DNA from: Ectobius pallidus
Lineage: Eukaryota; Arthropoda; Insecta; Blattodea; Ectobiidae
Direction of reading: 5' to 3'
Length of the DNA: 64,000 nt
Assembly (NCBI GenBank): GCA_964059195.1
Contig: CAXKWD010000007.1
Coordinates: 154,799,269 to 154,863,268 of the forward strand
A model generated the notes under the pieces. That model saw only the letters and a list, made by a program, of their open reading frames with translations. It had not been told where the DNA came from and did no database searches. Below, piece by piece: positions 31,482 to 41,804 of this stretch. The translations under genes and the position numbers were made by a program. Within the stretch, counting starts at the first letter, position 1, and each line of letters opens with the position of its first letter.

Positions 31482-31575
31482 CTCATGACAAACTGTTCTA
31501 AGCTAAAGGATAGATTATGTATTTAAGGGTTAATCCTATAAGTGTATGTTATAAGTGCAGAAGTGTTACAATTAA

Positions 31576-31808
31576 CCTTTGCACTGCTATTGACGTATAA
31601 ATTCGTCACATAAAAACATTGTTTGAAGCCGATATACAAGATTAATACAGTGTAGTGTAATGTAGTGTAGTGTTTCTTTAAAAATTATGAGGATTTTTAT
31701 TCGCATGTTACATTTACCATTCATAGAAATCAGCTATTCAACGGAAATTTTTCAGATTGATTTCATTTGTTTGCTTATTTGTAAACATACAAATTAGCAC
31801 TGAAAGGG
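31576..31808. mobile_element. TTAA-flanked MITE (piggyBac-like), copy 1
   Basis: TTAA at 31572-31575 and 31809-31812. Ends CCTTTGCACTGCTA and (complement) CCCTTTCAGTGCTA. It is 233 bp. The TTAA duplication and CCYTT ends suggest piggyBac. A decayed relative is at 62117. Confidence 0.8.
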
Positions 31809-31979
31809 TTAACAACCTACAACAGATTGATGATTTTCATAACCGTTTTTGGGGATATTTAAATTAAATTAAAAACGGTCCACCTTATATCACAAACTAG
31901 CGACACAGAAGATTATATTCTGATACAACTGTTTGAAGTCTATACATTGGACAAATTTCCTCATCCTTGTTGTCATGCC

Positions 31980-32671
31980 TAGACTTCGGACATAGGCATA
32001 GGCATATATCTATGGTCGCTAAAAATGCTGTTTTAGGTACCTAATATAGGCTCTAAAAATTGGAAAATAGGTTCTAAAAATCGTAAAATAGTCTCTTATA
32101 AAATCGTGAAGTTGCCAAGTTTCTGAAATTTCTCAATTGCAATGCAGAATATTATATTTATTGAAGTCACCATTAATCAATAATCATGATAAAACACAGA
32201 TATATGCCTATGGTGCTCAGAATTATATAGACCTATTACTAGGGCCTGTATTACTACCATAACAGTGAAAACCTATTCGCTGCAGAACTACTTTATTTAT
32301 TTATTTATTTTTTTATTTTTATTTTTTACTGGATGTGGGAGTCGGGTGAAAAACACTACATTTTCGTGGGAGTTGCAAGGAATTTTTCTACAGAAAACTA
32401 AACATTCCTTACTATTTAACCACATCACAAATTTGTGTCATGTACTGCATATTCCGAGCTAAAAATGTATAACAAAAAATAACTTATTTTGAACTTTAGA
32501 GGAAAAACAAGCAAAAAGGCAATATTAGGCTCTAACGTAAAAATATGCTGTTTTAGGTCCTATAAAAGTATCAGTTTTAGGCATAGTCACTTATGAAACA
32601 TGCATATATAAGTTTTTGTCCATATATCACTTAAGGATTAAAATAGGTTTTTACCTAAAATCCGAAGTCTA
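31980..32671. mobile_element. hAT-like element, 8-bp TSD with one mismatch
   Basis: TIRs TAGACTTCGGAC and (complement) TAGACTTCGGATTTTAGG. TSD GTCATGCC (31972-31979) against GTCATGAC (32672-32679). The interior has TGCTGTTTTAGGTACC/TGCTGTTTTAGGTCC repeats. Non-coding. Confidence 0.85.
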
Positions 32672-32679
32672 GTCATGAC

Positions 32680-33322
32680 ATTCTATTCCGACATGGATCC
32701 CTTGGATCTTTTTAACTACCTTTTCATAAAAAAGACTTTAAAGAGTTATTCTAACTGATACATCAACCACAACTTGTTTGTGAAACAGCCATAGCCCACT
32801 ATGAATAACGGTGTGTTTTGCTAGTTTAAAATAATATATGCTGTGGATTCTGTTCATACAATGTTATTCACTTACAATGTCTACTGTACTCTTGCTGCAG
32901 AACAAAGGCTCAGGATAGGATACAAAGGAGTGGATATTCTCTTTGTGATATTCCATCGCCTTGCTCTTAGACAACTTTTCCGGCACGGCTGTAAAACGGG
33001 CAGCGTAAGCTCGTTTACTTGAATATTTATGGTGAGGGATTTGTAGCTCGCCCATCTTGAGTATTCTATTAATTTCAAGTATCTACGCGTGCGCATAATG
33101 ATCTCTTTTAAAACCGGATCATGAGCTTAACTTCAGTGGCGGCTCATGGCTATTAATTTAAAAGCAGGACATAAAAGCGAACCTTGAGGGAAGCAGGCGG
33201 ACGTTCTTCCGCTTAACCAATACTGTTCGTCTTTATGCTGTCTTTTATTTATTTCTGTCTCGCATTTATGACACTTTTCCTTTAAGTTTTGTGATTCTCT
33301 TGAGAATTCTATTGGTTCAGGT
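32680..33322. other. No recognisable feature
   Basis: Overlapping 60-70-codon frames near 32864-33096 on the minus strand are unrecognised. Confidence 0.35.
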
Positions 33323-33415
33323 CAGCGTTTCTCAACCTATGGTCCCAGATGGTCCGCAGACATAATTAAAAAATATCATAAAGAAGTAAAGAAGTAAAAA
33401 AAATTCACATAAAAT
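33323..33415 (+). mobile_element. hAT MITE fragment (one end only)
   Basis: CAGCGTTTCTCAACCTATGG and AAGAAGTAAAGAAGTAAA match the first 90 bp of the element at 9892. The other end is missing; the sequence passes into a Helitron-like end. Confidence 0.8.
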
Positions 33416-33429
33416 GGACACTAGATGTC

Positions 33430-33622
33430 AAAGTTGTTAAAATCTTCGAAAATACAGGTTTTATTAAAAAATTGAACTTTTCGGAATTTTCCTGTGGTTT
33501 ACAGCCTAAAAGCTGTATGTGTACCAAATTTCAAGTTTCTAGCTCATCTGGAAGTTGTCAAACATAAATATCAGTGAGTGAGTGAGTGACTCAGTCAGCC
33601 ATGTGACTTTATATTATAGGGG
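33430..33622 (-). mobile_element. Helitron-like 5' end
   Basis: On the minus strand it begins CTATAATATAAAGTCACATG and continues with CTGACTGAGTCACTCACTCA and AAATTTGGTACACATACAGC. This resembles the 5' region of Helitron H (TATATAAAAGGC...CTGACTGACTGAC). The 3' end is not present. Confidence 0.55.
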
Positions 33623-34100
33623 TAACTATAGCTCAATAAATTACATTTTTATTTAAGAATACTTAATAATAGCTATTAAAAAGTAAAGAGGCTTTAAGGG
33701 TGAGACTTTTCCATGTCTCTCTGGGTATAAGATACATATAAGCTTGGCCTACTGGGAATATCTTGAGCGATTTATCTTGGGTTTGGCGTTGCCTGGCAAC
33801 ACTTGTCACACCTGGACGTGTCGTGTTTCCCCGCCACTTAGATGATTGCTGTCCTATCTGGTAACTCACCTTCGTCACAAACACAATCATTTAAAAGCCA
33901 AAACCTCCCTAGAATTCTCTGCACATTTCACACAATATATCATTTCTTTGATTTTTTGTAAATCGTAGTGAGTCATATTGAAATAAGGAAATTGTAGATA
34001 GTAGGATATGTTTTCCCGTAAAAATGCATCCATGATACAATAACAATATAAACAGATGAACATCAATATTTCATGGCTTACTAGAAGCAGACAAGCTACA
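33623..34100. other. No recognisable feature
   Basis: Two unrecognised minus-strand frames of 75-86 codons; no repeat match in the window. Confidence 0.35.
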
Positions 34101-34108
34101 CGAATATT

Positions 34109-34491
34109 CAGTGCTTTAGTTGGAAAATATTTTATGGGGGTACTCACCTTACTTCAAAATTTTCCATGTCGCCTCATACAAAAGAGTTTTAAAAAACCTA
34201 GCACCTTATCAGGATAGCCAACATGTAATCTGAGGAGAAAGTAATTATTGTAGAAATGCGCACGAAGGTGAACATTAGAACGCATATCTACTGCGAATTT
34301 AATAGTCTTTGTCATTATTAACAAATACACTCTCTTATTGAATTGGACATTTAATAAGTATTTTAGGACAATATCGTTCCTGTACTGCCAGTACGACGTA
34401 CCGGAGCACATATTTTTCCCGGTATGGTAGAAGGAAAATAATTTTATACCGGTACGCAGTACCGGTGCGTACCGGCCCAACTAAAGCACTG
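34109..34491. mobile_element. hAT-like MITE with exact 8-bp TSD CGAATATT
   Basis: TIRs CAGTGCTTTAGTTGG and (complement) CAGTGCTTTAGTTGGGCC. TSD at 34101-34108 and 34492-34499. The interior near the right end has ACCGGTACGCAGTACCGG. The 108-codon frame inside is part of the element and unrecognised. Confidence 0.92.
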
Positions 34492-34637
34492 CGAATATTG
34501 TATTGAAATAATTATCAAGAGATATTCCTCGTGATGTTTCTAGGGTAAGACTAAAAACCGTGCAAAATACTTTTTTCACCCTACGAAGGCCGGGTAATCA
34601 GCTAATAAGATATGCAATTCTATATACACTATATACA

Positions 34638-34715
34638 CTGTTTAGACTACCACGCAGAACAAGGTTTTGCAGGTAGTCTAAACGTTTCAGATAGGCGAAA
34701 TGCAACTTCAGTTAT
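34638..34715. repeat. Dispersed motif with hairpin (GTTTAGACTACC...GGTAGTCTAAAC)
   Basis: A short inverted repeat, then CAGATAGGCGAAA. The motif GGTAGTCTAAAC...AGGCGAAA also occurs at 19792-19822 beside the DDE transposase remnant. Confidence 0.5.
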
Positions 34716-34774
34716 CGTATATTTATATATACAAACCTAATGGCTCATCTCTGTCGCAATGGTACTAATTTTAT

Positions 34775-35071
34775 GGGGTACGCCGTAGCGTAGTGGTTGA
34801 GGCGCTTCGCTACAAACCGGAAGGTCGCGGGTTCGATTCCCGACGAGGTCGTTGAGATTTTTCGATTGGTGGCACTATGGCACTATGGCCCTGGGGTCGA
34901 CTTAGCCTCTAACCGAAATGAGTACCAGGAGCAATCCTGGGGGTAAAGGCGGCCGGTGGGTAAGGCTGTCAACCTTACCACCTTCATGTGCCGAATGTCC
35001 AAAATCTGGGAGCCTCAACCTCCTGGAACCCTCTGGGCCTCCATGGCCTGTATAGGGATCACTTTACCTTC
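34775..35071 (+). mobile_element. SINE D, full-length copy with 11-bp TSD
   Basis: Head GGGGTACGCCGTAGCGTAGT (A box within), B box GGGTTCGATTCCCG at about 34829, then ACTATGGCCCTGGGGTCGAC, GTACCAGGAGCAATCCTGGG, and end TATAGGGATCACTTTACC. The exact TSD ACTAATTTTAT lies at 34764-34774 and 35072-35082. Confidence 0.93.
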
Positions 35072-35300
35072 ACTAATTTTATAGATGTGAAATTCTTTAG
35101 GCCTATGAATATTCTCTACATTTCACTTCTATATCACAAATTCAGAATCGGTTATTTGCTCTACCATCATTTTTTTTATCTTTTTTCTTCTTTCTGTTTT
35201 CTCATAGGCATAGGCCTATATTCCCAACTTATTAGAGATTATTATTTTACCTTACTTTTCTACGTTCTGTAATTCCTGCTTGTTTTTTTGTCTACAAAAT

Positions 35301-35710
35301 CATGGTGTCCACTGGTCGGGAAAATCCGGGAATCCGGGAAAAGGTCGGGAATTTCATATGGTCGGGAAAATCCGGGAAAAGTTAATGAATTTGTTAAAAT
35401 ATCCGGGAAAATTCTAAAAATTGCAAAGTATGATCAAAAAGACTTCTAGACAATCATAGGCCTATATGAAAGTATATTTAATTTATTTTATTGTTCCTAA
35501 TTTTTGTATCTGTTATAGCCTAAGTAATTATTGTTTGCAATTACTTTTGTTATTAAAAGTTTTTCTTATTTAAAGTATGTATAATCCTATAATTTTTCTT
35601 GCACAGTTATTAGAAAGTGTTTCATATTTTGGTCGGGAATTTCTGAAATGATCAATGAAAATCGGGGAATAAGCCGGGAATTTCTTCAGCATTACTTGGT
35701 GGACACCCTG
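35301..35710. mobile_element. hAT-like TIR element
   Basis: Ends CATGGTGTCCACTGG and (complement) CAGGGTGTCCACCAAG. The interior repeats GGTCGGGAAAATCCGGGAA. AAAAT occurs on both sides, but a clear 8-bp TSD is not seen. Confidence 0.7.
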
Positions 35711-35867
35711 AAAATTCAAATTAGATTCTAATATTTCATTTGAAATATATTCTAATTAATTAAAATGATAATCTCACTAATTACTACATAATATGTACAG
35801 AATTTAATAAAATTTAATTGTACATATTATATGCAATTCAATTATATATATTTTATTAATGAATACA

Positions 35868-36085
35868 TGCTTTGTATCATGGTTAGCGTCGCTGGCTACC
35901 CATAAGCAAACCCAGGATCGATCCTCGGTATCTCCTAGGATTTTTATGAGATAGGGAGGTCTGGAAGGGGGTGCTGAATACATGCCCCCTAATCCTGCCA
36001 TCTGCCTACGGTAGATGATGCAGCGGCCTGATGGTAGGCCTAGTCCCTCCAGGGTTGTAGAGCCACGGAGTTTAGTTTAGTATTG
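35868..36085 (+). mobile_element. SINE K, plus-strand copy
   Basis: Head GGTTAGCGTCGCTGGCTACC, B-box-like AGGATCGATCCTCGG, CCATCTGCCTACGGTAGATG, AGTCCCTCCAGGGTTGTAGA and tail TTTAGTTTAGTA. The middle part is shorter than in the copy at 17785. Confidence 0.78.
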
Positions 36086-36383
36086 AATTGTATTATTTGT
36101 ATTCACAACTTAATTTTCTGTGTTCTGGATTGTGATAGAATTTCTGTTTGAGCAAGAGGTACTCTTCCCAGCTACACAAAAAATTATCTTAGAAAATCCG
36201 GCTTTTAAATTTAATTGCCATGAGATTAAGAAAAATTTCCTACAGCTAGGCCTACTGCAAAACTCGTTGCAAATGTTACACTTCCACGTATACCTGTAAA
36301 CAAAACAATAATAATTAGGATACTTTATTTTCAACTGAAGTATTGTCAAAATGTAAAACGTAAAGTTATTTATTGTAAAAAGT

Positions 36384-36852
36384 TAAAGGGTTCCTTATAC
36401 AGGCCATTGAGGCCCAGTGGGTTCCAGGAGATTGAGGCTACCAGATGTTAGACATTCAGCACGTGAAGATAGTAAGGTTGTCAGCCTTACACACCGGCCG
36501 TCTCTTCCCCCAGGATTGCTCCTGGTACTGATTTCTATAAGAGGCTGAGTCGACTCCAGGGCCATTGTGCCACCAGAAGGATTAGGAAAATTGAAAAGCT
36601 CCAGCGACCTCATCGGGGATTGAACCAGTGACCTTCCCACGTGAAGGTTGTCAGCCTTGCGCACCGGCCGCCTTTACCTCCAGGATTGCTCCTGGTATTC
36701 ATTTCTGTTAGAGGCTCAGTCGATTCCAGGGCCATAGTGCCACCAGAAGGATTAGGCCAATTGAAAAGCTCCAGCGACCTTATCGGGGATTGAACCCGCG
36801 ACATTCCGATTTGTAGCGCATCACCTCAAACACTACGCTACGGCGTACCTCT
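36384..36852 (-). mobile_element. SINE D head-to-tail dimer
   Basis: Two minus-strand copies in tandem (about 36384-36640 and 36641-36852). The outer one keeps the head (complement of AGGTACGCCGTAGCGTAGTG) and B box. The inner one keeps the B box and the 3' end but lacks the A-box head. The junction is at the GTGAAG...GGTTGTCAGCC segment. Confidence 0.85.
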
Positions 36853-36867
36853 AAAATTATTTACTGT

Positions 36868-36868
36868 A

Positions 36869-36914
<46 letters not shown>
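36868..36914. repeat. (TA)n microsatellite
   Basis: Pure TA run beside the SINE D dimer. Confidence 0.95.
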
Positions 36915-36917
<3 letters not shown>

Positions 36918-37161
36918 ATAATCTTTCTTCAACATTACAATCTGTTCTACAATGAACAATAAGTAATAATGTAGCCCAGTGGCTAATACTTGCATGACAT
37001 AAGAAATCTGTTTGACATTTAATTAAATCTGTAGATCAAGCCCAAAACTCTATTTCTATTGACCCTACACGTGTTTGTCCCACAATATATATAACTGAGT
37101 CACAAAATCACAATGAAGGTAACGTTGGACTGATTTCTTTTGTTTATAAAATGAATTGTTG

Positions 37162-38080
37162 TGTTATTAAGTGCCAGTATGATACTTTATGAGATTGTGT
37201 GGGGCACGAAAAAATGTCTGTCCGTCTGTCTGTCTGTCCGTCCGTCTGTCCGTCCGTCTGTACGCACCATAACTCAAGTACGCTTTTTCGGATTTTCATG
37301 AAACTTGGTATAAACATTCATAATGTCGATGGGAAGAACCCTATTGATATTGAACCAAATCGGTTCACCGGTACCGGAGTAATGGCCAATTTAGTGCCTA
37401 TTTTAATAGATTATGGCGCCTTTCTCATAGAAAGACGCCATCACTCAAGTACGCTGTAACGGATTTTCATGAAACTTAGGAAAACCCATTTATGACGTCC
37501 ATGAGAAGTGCCCTATTGAATTTGAACCTAATCTGTTGACCGGTACCGGAGTAAAACCCAATTTAGTGTATATTTTAAAGACGCGGTAACTCAAATACGC
37601 TTTACCGGATTTTTATGAAACTAGGTATACACATTTACAATGTCCATGGAAAGACGTCTATTCATAATGGATAAAATCGGTTGATCTGTTTCGGAGTAAT
37701 GCTCAATTTAGTGCCTATTTTATGGCAATATACGTATTCGAAATAATTTATTAAAAAAATGAAAATCAGTTATCTTGACAACATAGCCTATTGTTTTACT
37801 GTGATCTTATAAGGCCTTGGAAATTAAAATACAGGTAGCTATGACAAAAAAACACTATTGTTTTACATGCGCTTATCCAACTAGACCGTTAAAATGACCC
37901 AGGTGGCCGAGATGGTAGACCTTTCTTCTTCCGTAAGCCCTGCTTAATGAATAAATCTGGAGCTTAACTTGGAAATCAATTTAAAAAAAAAAACATATTC
38001 TGCATATCATAATTGCAGTCATAACTGATTAAACAAAAACATACTGGCACTTTTTTACATCAGTTTACCTGATTTTATTG
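37162..38080 (-). mobile_element. Family A element, copy 9 (three monomers)
   Basis: TTATTAAGTGCCAGTATG, CTGTCCGTCTGTCTGTCTGT block, and monomers at about 37268, 37441 and 37587, with an inter-monomer hairpin like that of copy 7. A SINE B head remnant (ACCCAGGTGGCCGAGATGGT) at 37893-37916 sits at the same site as in copy 7, but most of the SINE is deleted. Ends CTGATTTTATT. Confidence 0.88.
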
Positions 38081-38860
38081 AAGATGGCAAATTCAATGTT
38101 AAATCGATTTCGTAAAAAAAAAATTGTGTTTGATGCTCTTTGTGTATGAACCCATTCAGTTTGTTTATACATTCCGTTTAGTGGACCATCTGATTATGTA
38201 AAATCATATAAACGTTTTGATTCTGTCGCGTAACAAGTACGTAGCCTATACCTGAAATAATAATGCTAGATTCTACTCGAATTGAGTACAATTCCAGGAA
38301 AACCTTTTTAATAAACAAGGACGTGTGCAGAACAGATCTCTGATATATTTAATGCATGAATCCGCTGTGATGCTGTGGGCAGATTGTTTTCAATTGATAC
38401 GTTTCATGCAATTAAAATAAAATCATTTCCCTGTTAATCCCATGCTGCAGTATTTATTACTTGCAACACTGTATGTGATTATAATGACGCCATGGAGAGG
38501 GTGTGTTGTTATAGTTTAGTTATTCATTGCATGACCAGGCGGCTTCCTTTTGTTAGGAGGTAAAGTTTGCCGACAGCTCAACCCATGCTTTTTATTTTCA
38601 CCGCACCAATCAGCTAGATACCTCAGCCAATCAAAATCTGAGAATTTTCTGTGACGGCTGTGACAGCTACTGCATGATCTAATTACAGTAAACAATTGAT
38701 TAAAGCGAGGGAAGAACTGAGGTCAGTGATAACAATGTGAGAATATCGCAACGTTGCTTTTGTTTTGGAATGCGGAATTCATGACCGACTTAGTCAGATT
38801 AATTAACGTAAAGAAACACCGACTTGATCGTTTTTACTTCTCTTTTCTCACTTTGCTGAA
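38081..38860. other. Unassigned region, less repeat-like
   Basis: No repeat match within the window. It contains two CCAAT boxes (below) and mixed composition. No coding domain recognised. Confidence 0.4.
38606..38631 (+). promoter_or_regulatory. Paired CCAAT motifs, possible promoter
   Basis: CCAAT at 38606-38610 (ACCAATCAG) and 38627-38631 (GCCAATCAAA), start to start 21 bp, about two helical turns. NF-Y-type promoters often show such pairs. No TATA box, initiator or downstream gene is identified, so this is weak. Confidence 0.2.
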
Positions 38861-38964
38861 GTTTCAAGTTTTTTTAAATAATACTTTTAATCTGTTTTTA
38901 ACTTGTCTCGTGTTTATTTTCTCTCCTTGTTTTCCATTTCTTGTTTTTCCTTTTCCTTGTTTTT

Positions 38965-39062
38965 GTTTTCCATGCCCGAGACTGGACTAGAACCTACAGC
39001 ATCCTTCACCATGGCTCCAAGGCCTTAGCTACCATGCCTAAGGAGATAGGCCTGTTCAAGTC
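38965..39062 (-). mobile_element. tRNA-like SINE head
   Basis: On the minus strand GGCATGGTAGCTAAGGCCTT resembles an A box and GGTTCTAGTCC a B box, 45 bp apart, followed by an A-rich segment (AAACAAAAACAAGG) to about 38880. Single copy here. Confidence 0.5.
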
Positions 39063-39136
39063 ACCTTGCCTTCCCATCCGAGGGTTCGGTCCGCGGTAAA
39101 GGCGGATTTTTTAATCTGATCCCGAGAGCTGGATTT

Positions 39137-39540
39137 TATGGAACCCGAATGTTCATTGCCGCGCTTACCTGAGTCCGCCATTCAACCCTATTCTGTACTA
39201 ACTCCATCCACTCATCCATCACAAATCCTACTTCCCTTAAATCCGTTCTAAGATTGTCTTCCCACCTACGTCTAGGTCATCCACGTGGTGTTTTCCCTTC
39301 GGGTCTCCCAGTCAATACTTTTGAGATATGTCTTTCCCCCCCATTCGCGTAACATGTCCAGCCCATTTCATCCTTCGCGATTTAATTATCCGGTGAAGCG
39401 TACAGGTTCAGAAGCTCGCCGTTATGCAATTTTCTCCAGTCCCCATTTTCATCCCTCTTGGGCCCAAGTATTTTTCTAACCACCCTGTTTTCAAACACTC
39501 TCAGGCTATGTTCTTCCTGATCAGCGGCCATGTCTCGCTT
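39137..39540 (-). pseudogene. LINE E remnant, copy 3
   Basis: The minus strand encodes HSLRVFENRVVRKILGPKRD, DENGDWRKLHNGELLNLYAS, PDN, then after a frameshift MKWAGHVTRMG, EGKTPRG-type and RRRWEDNLRTD, ending MNIRVP-like and a stop at about 39139. It spans from just before the FENR motif to the end of the protein. The frameshift lies near SSPD (about 39385). It stops on the upstream side at CGGCCATGTCTCGC, where unrelated sequence begins. No tail is visible at the 3' side. Confidence 0.78.
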
Positions 39541-39570
39541 TTTTATTTTGTCAATAACTAATTCATGTGC

Positions 39571-39622
39571 CCCTATACACAGGTAAAATATTTTGGTGTT
39601 ATTCATTAACACCCTGTATAGT
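39571..39622 (+). mobile_element. Family F terminal fragment
   Basis: CCCCTATACACAGGTAAAAT and GTTATTCATTAACACCCTG match the right end of family F (23252) only. Confidence 0.8.
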
Positions 39623-40325
39623 AGAGGACCGCCAGTTGGATCGCAGCGATTTTTTGTACTCTACCAACTGTACTGATTCTACTCTCTCATAGTCACAATC
39701 TGCTTTTATAATTATTCAGAAAGAGCTTGGAATATAATTAAAGTGTTGTAAACCGTGGATACAATTTGTACAGAGGAAGGATCTCGTGAAAAGAAATAAT
39801 TAATATTTCCAACCCTTAACGCTAGGGGGCGTGCAGGAATTAATAAGCACTGGAAGCAACTTGTTTTTTTAATGCTACCTGAAATTCTAAATTCATGGTG
39901 TATCACCGCCCATATCCTTTTCAAACGTCAGGCGGCAGGGCTGTAAAAAAAAATTAACAATGCTTGTAATGTCACTATGGTAACGGGGCATGCTGATGAA
40001 TTCTAAATAAATTTAAAGAAAATATTGTTAGCCTCCAACGAAATATTTACTATATGAACAAAAATATTTATTATGATCATAATTCTATTCCCATTGTAGG
40101 TCTACTTTTCCAGCACAACCTGTACATTATATATTTATTTTATTTTAACATGTGGAGAATATAGCAGGCAGATGCCCAATTGCAACATTCTCTTATACTA
40201 ATATACCAGTTTTACAATTTTCAATATAACATATTTAAAGTAACATCAAAAATATTTAAACTAGGCTAATACGAAAAACTAAAAAAGATAAAATAAAAAA
40301 AAAACAATAAACACACAAGATGACA
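39623..40325. other. No recognisable feature
   Basis: Unassigned AT-rich sequence. Confidence 0.4.
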
Positions 40326-40660
40326 GGGGTACGCCGTAGCGTAGAGGTTGAGGCGCTGCGCTACAAATCGGTAGGTCCCGGGTTCGATCCCCGATGAGGT
40401 AGTTGGAGTTTTTCAATTGGCCTAATCCTTCTGGTGGCACTATGGCCCTGGGGTCGACTCAGCCTCTAACAGAAATGAGTACCAGGAGCAATCCTGGAGG
40501 TAAAGGCGGCCGGTGCGTTAGGCTGACAATCTTACCACCTACATGTGGTAAGGCTGACAACCTACATGTGCCGAATGTCTAAAAATCTGGGAGGCTTAAC
40601 CTCCTGGAACCCTCTGGGCCTCCATGGTTTGTATAGGGATCACTTTACTTTACTTTATAT
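40326..40660 (+). mobile_element. SINE D, plus-strand copy with internal duplication
   Basis: GGGGTACGCCGTAGCGTAGA head, B box GGGTTCGATCCCCG, and the full body. CCTACATGTG...GGCTGACAA is duplicated near 40530-40570. It ends in CACTTTACTTTACTTTA, directly against LINE E copy 4. Confidence 0.88.
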
Positions 40661-40750
40661 CCGGTAAAGAGTACAGGTTATGAAGTCGCCGTTATGCAGT
40701 TTTCTCCAGTTCCCAGTTTCATCTCTCTTAGGCCCAAATACTTTCCTAAG

Positions 40751-41242
40751 CATAGGCGTACTGAGGGGGGGGGGGGGTTTGCGGGTTTGAACCCCCCCCC
40801 CCCATTGATTAAAAAAAGGAAAATTCTATAATTTTTTTAAGTCTGCCCATAAATTACTTAATACAAGTATAAAGCGTGGGAAGCTTAAAACTCGTTATTT
40901 TGAGTCTTAATTTTTAAAACTTTTCCGGGGGAGGACCCCCGGAAGCTTAAAACTCGTTATTTTGCGTCTTAATTTTTAAAATTTTCCGGGGGACTACCCC
41001 CGGAAGCTTAAAATTAGTTATTTTGCGTCTTAATTTTATAAAATTTCCGGGGGAGTGCCCCGGAAGCTTAAAACTCGTTATTTTGCGTCTTACTTTTTTT
41101 TAATTTTCCGGGGGGGGGGGGGCCGGAAGCTTAAAACTCGTTATTTTGCATCTTAATTTTTAAAAGGACCCCGTATTCCATACCCCCCAGACCCCGCGGA
41201 TGTTATAACCCCCCCCATATGGTCGGCCTGGTTACGCCTATG
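40751..41242. mobile_element. hAT-like element built largely of a 61-bp minisatellite, exact 8-bp TSD
   Basis: Ends CATAGGCGTACTGAGGGG and (complement) CATAGGCGTAACCAGGCC. TSD TTCCTAAG at 40743-40750 and 41243-41250. G- and C-rich runs lie inside both ends. The centre is the tandem array at 40879-41166. Non-coding. Confidence 0.9.
40879..41166 (+). repeat. 61-bp minisatellite, about 4.7 units
   Basis: Units start GGAAGCTTAAAACTCGTTAT at 40879, 40941, 41002, 41062 and 41125 and end in (T)nAAAATTTTCCGGGGG. The C-run after each G-run allows a GC hairpin at every unit boundary. Confidence 0.95.
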
Positions 41243-41350
41243 TTCCTAAGCACCCTGTTTTCGAATACTCTCAGATTATGTTCTTCCCGGAGAGTAAGCG
41301 ACTATCTCTCTTATCCTATAATACAACCGGCAAGATAATTGCCTTATGCA

Positions 41351-41796
41351 TTTCTTTAGTATCTTTTAATGAATATCCACTGCGAAGTCAGATAGAGGCA
41401 CTATGTAATAAGGGATGACTGCCTACAAAATTAAAATTCAGCGAGGGTGATCTTGATCTCTGAGTTTTTCAATGTAGCTTTTTTGGTAATTTATGGAGAA
41501 TTAATGTCTGGTTGTGGTAAGCGGATCTACAATTCATGACATCAAGTCTCTTTGATGTGGAGTTCTCTCGACCGTACGGCATTTTAATGACGTGCCTCAA
41601 GGCAAGGAAAACTCGTGAAAACCTCAACAAGCAGCTTTCTGGAAACACTGCTATTACTACCGTATATAATACTAACATTGCCTGCGATACAGTAGAGAAG
41701 GACTCAAGTCTAGAGGTAATATAGACCTCGTATAACTGAAAATTCAGATAATACAGATAAAACCTCTGTATAATATTAGTAATAATAATAGTAATA
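41351..41796. other. No recognisable feature
   Basis: Unassigned, ending in a degenerate (TAA/GTAATA)n tract where the next element inserted. Confidence 0.4.
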
Positions 41797-41804
41797 GTAA
41801 TAAT

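Larger units (their letters stand above)
40664..41350 (-). pseudogene. LINE E remnant, copy 4 (split by a hAT-like element)
   Basis: The parts 40664-40750 and 41251-41350 join to give, on the minus strand, a stretch equivalent to EEHNLRVFENRVLRKIxG followed by ETGNWRKLHNGDF-like residues. It is interrupted between the LRK and IFG codons by the 492-bp element at 40751. Only about 60 codons of the protein remain. It is the same LINE as at 16085, 17189, 39137 and 42613, but contributes no intact frame. Confidence 0.7.

Noticed and set aside
34154..34480. 108-codon minus-strand frame
   Set aside because: It lies entirely within the 383-bp hAT-like MITE with an exact 8-bp TSD.
37061..37160. Telomeric (TTAGG)n or rDNA sequence anywhere in the window
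   Set aside because: No TTAGG array of any length and no rRNA-like stretch was seen; this interval is ordinary AT-rich DNA.
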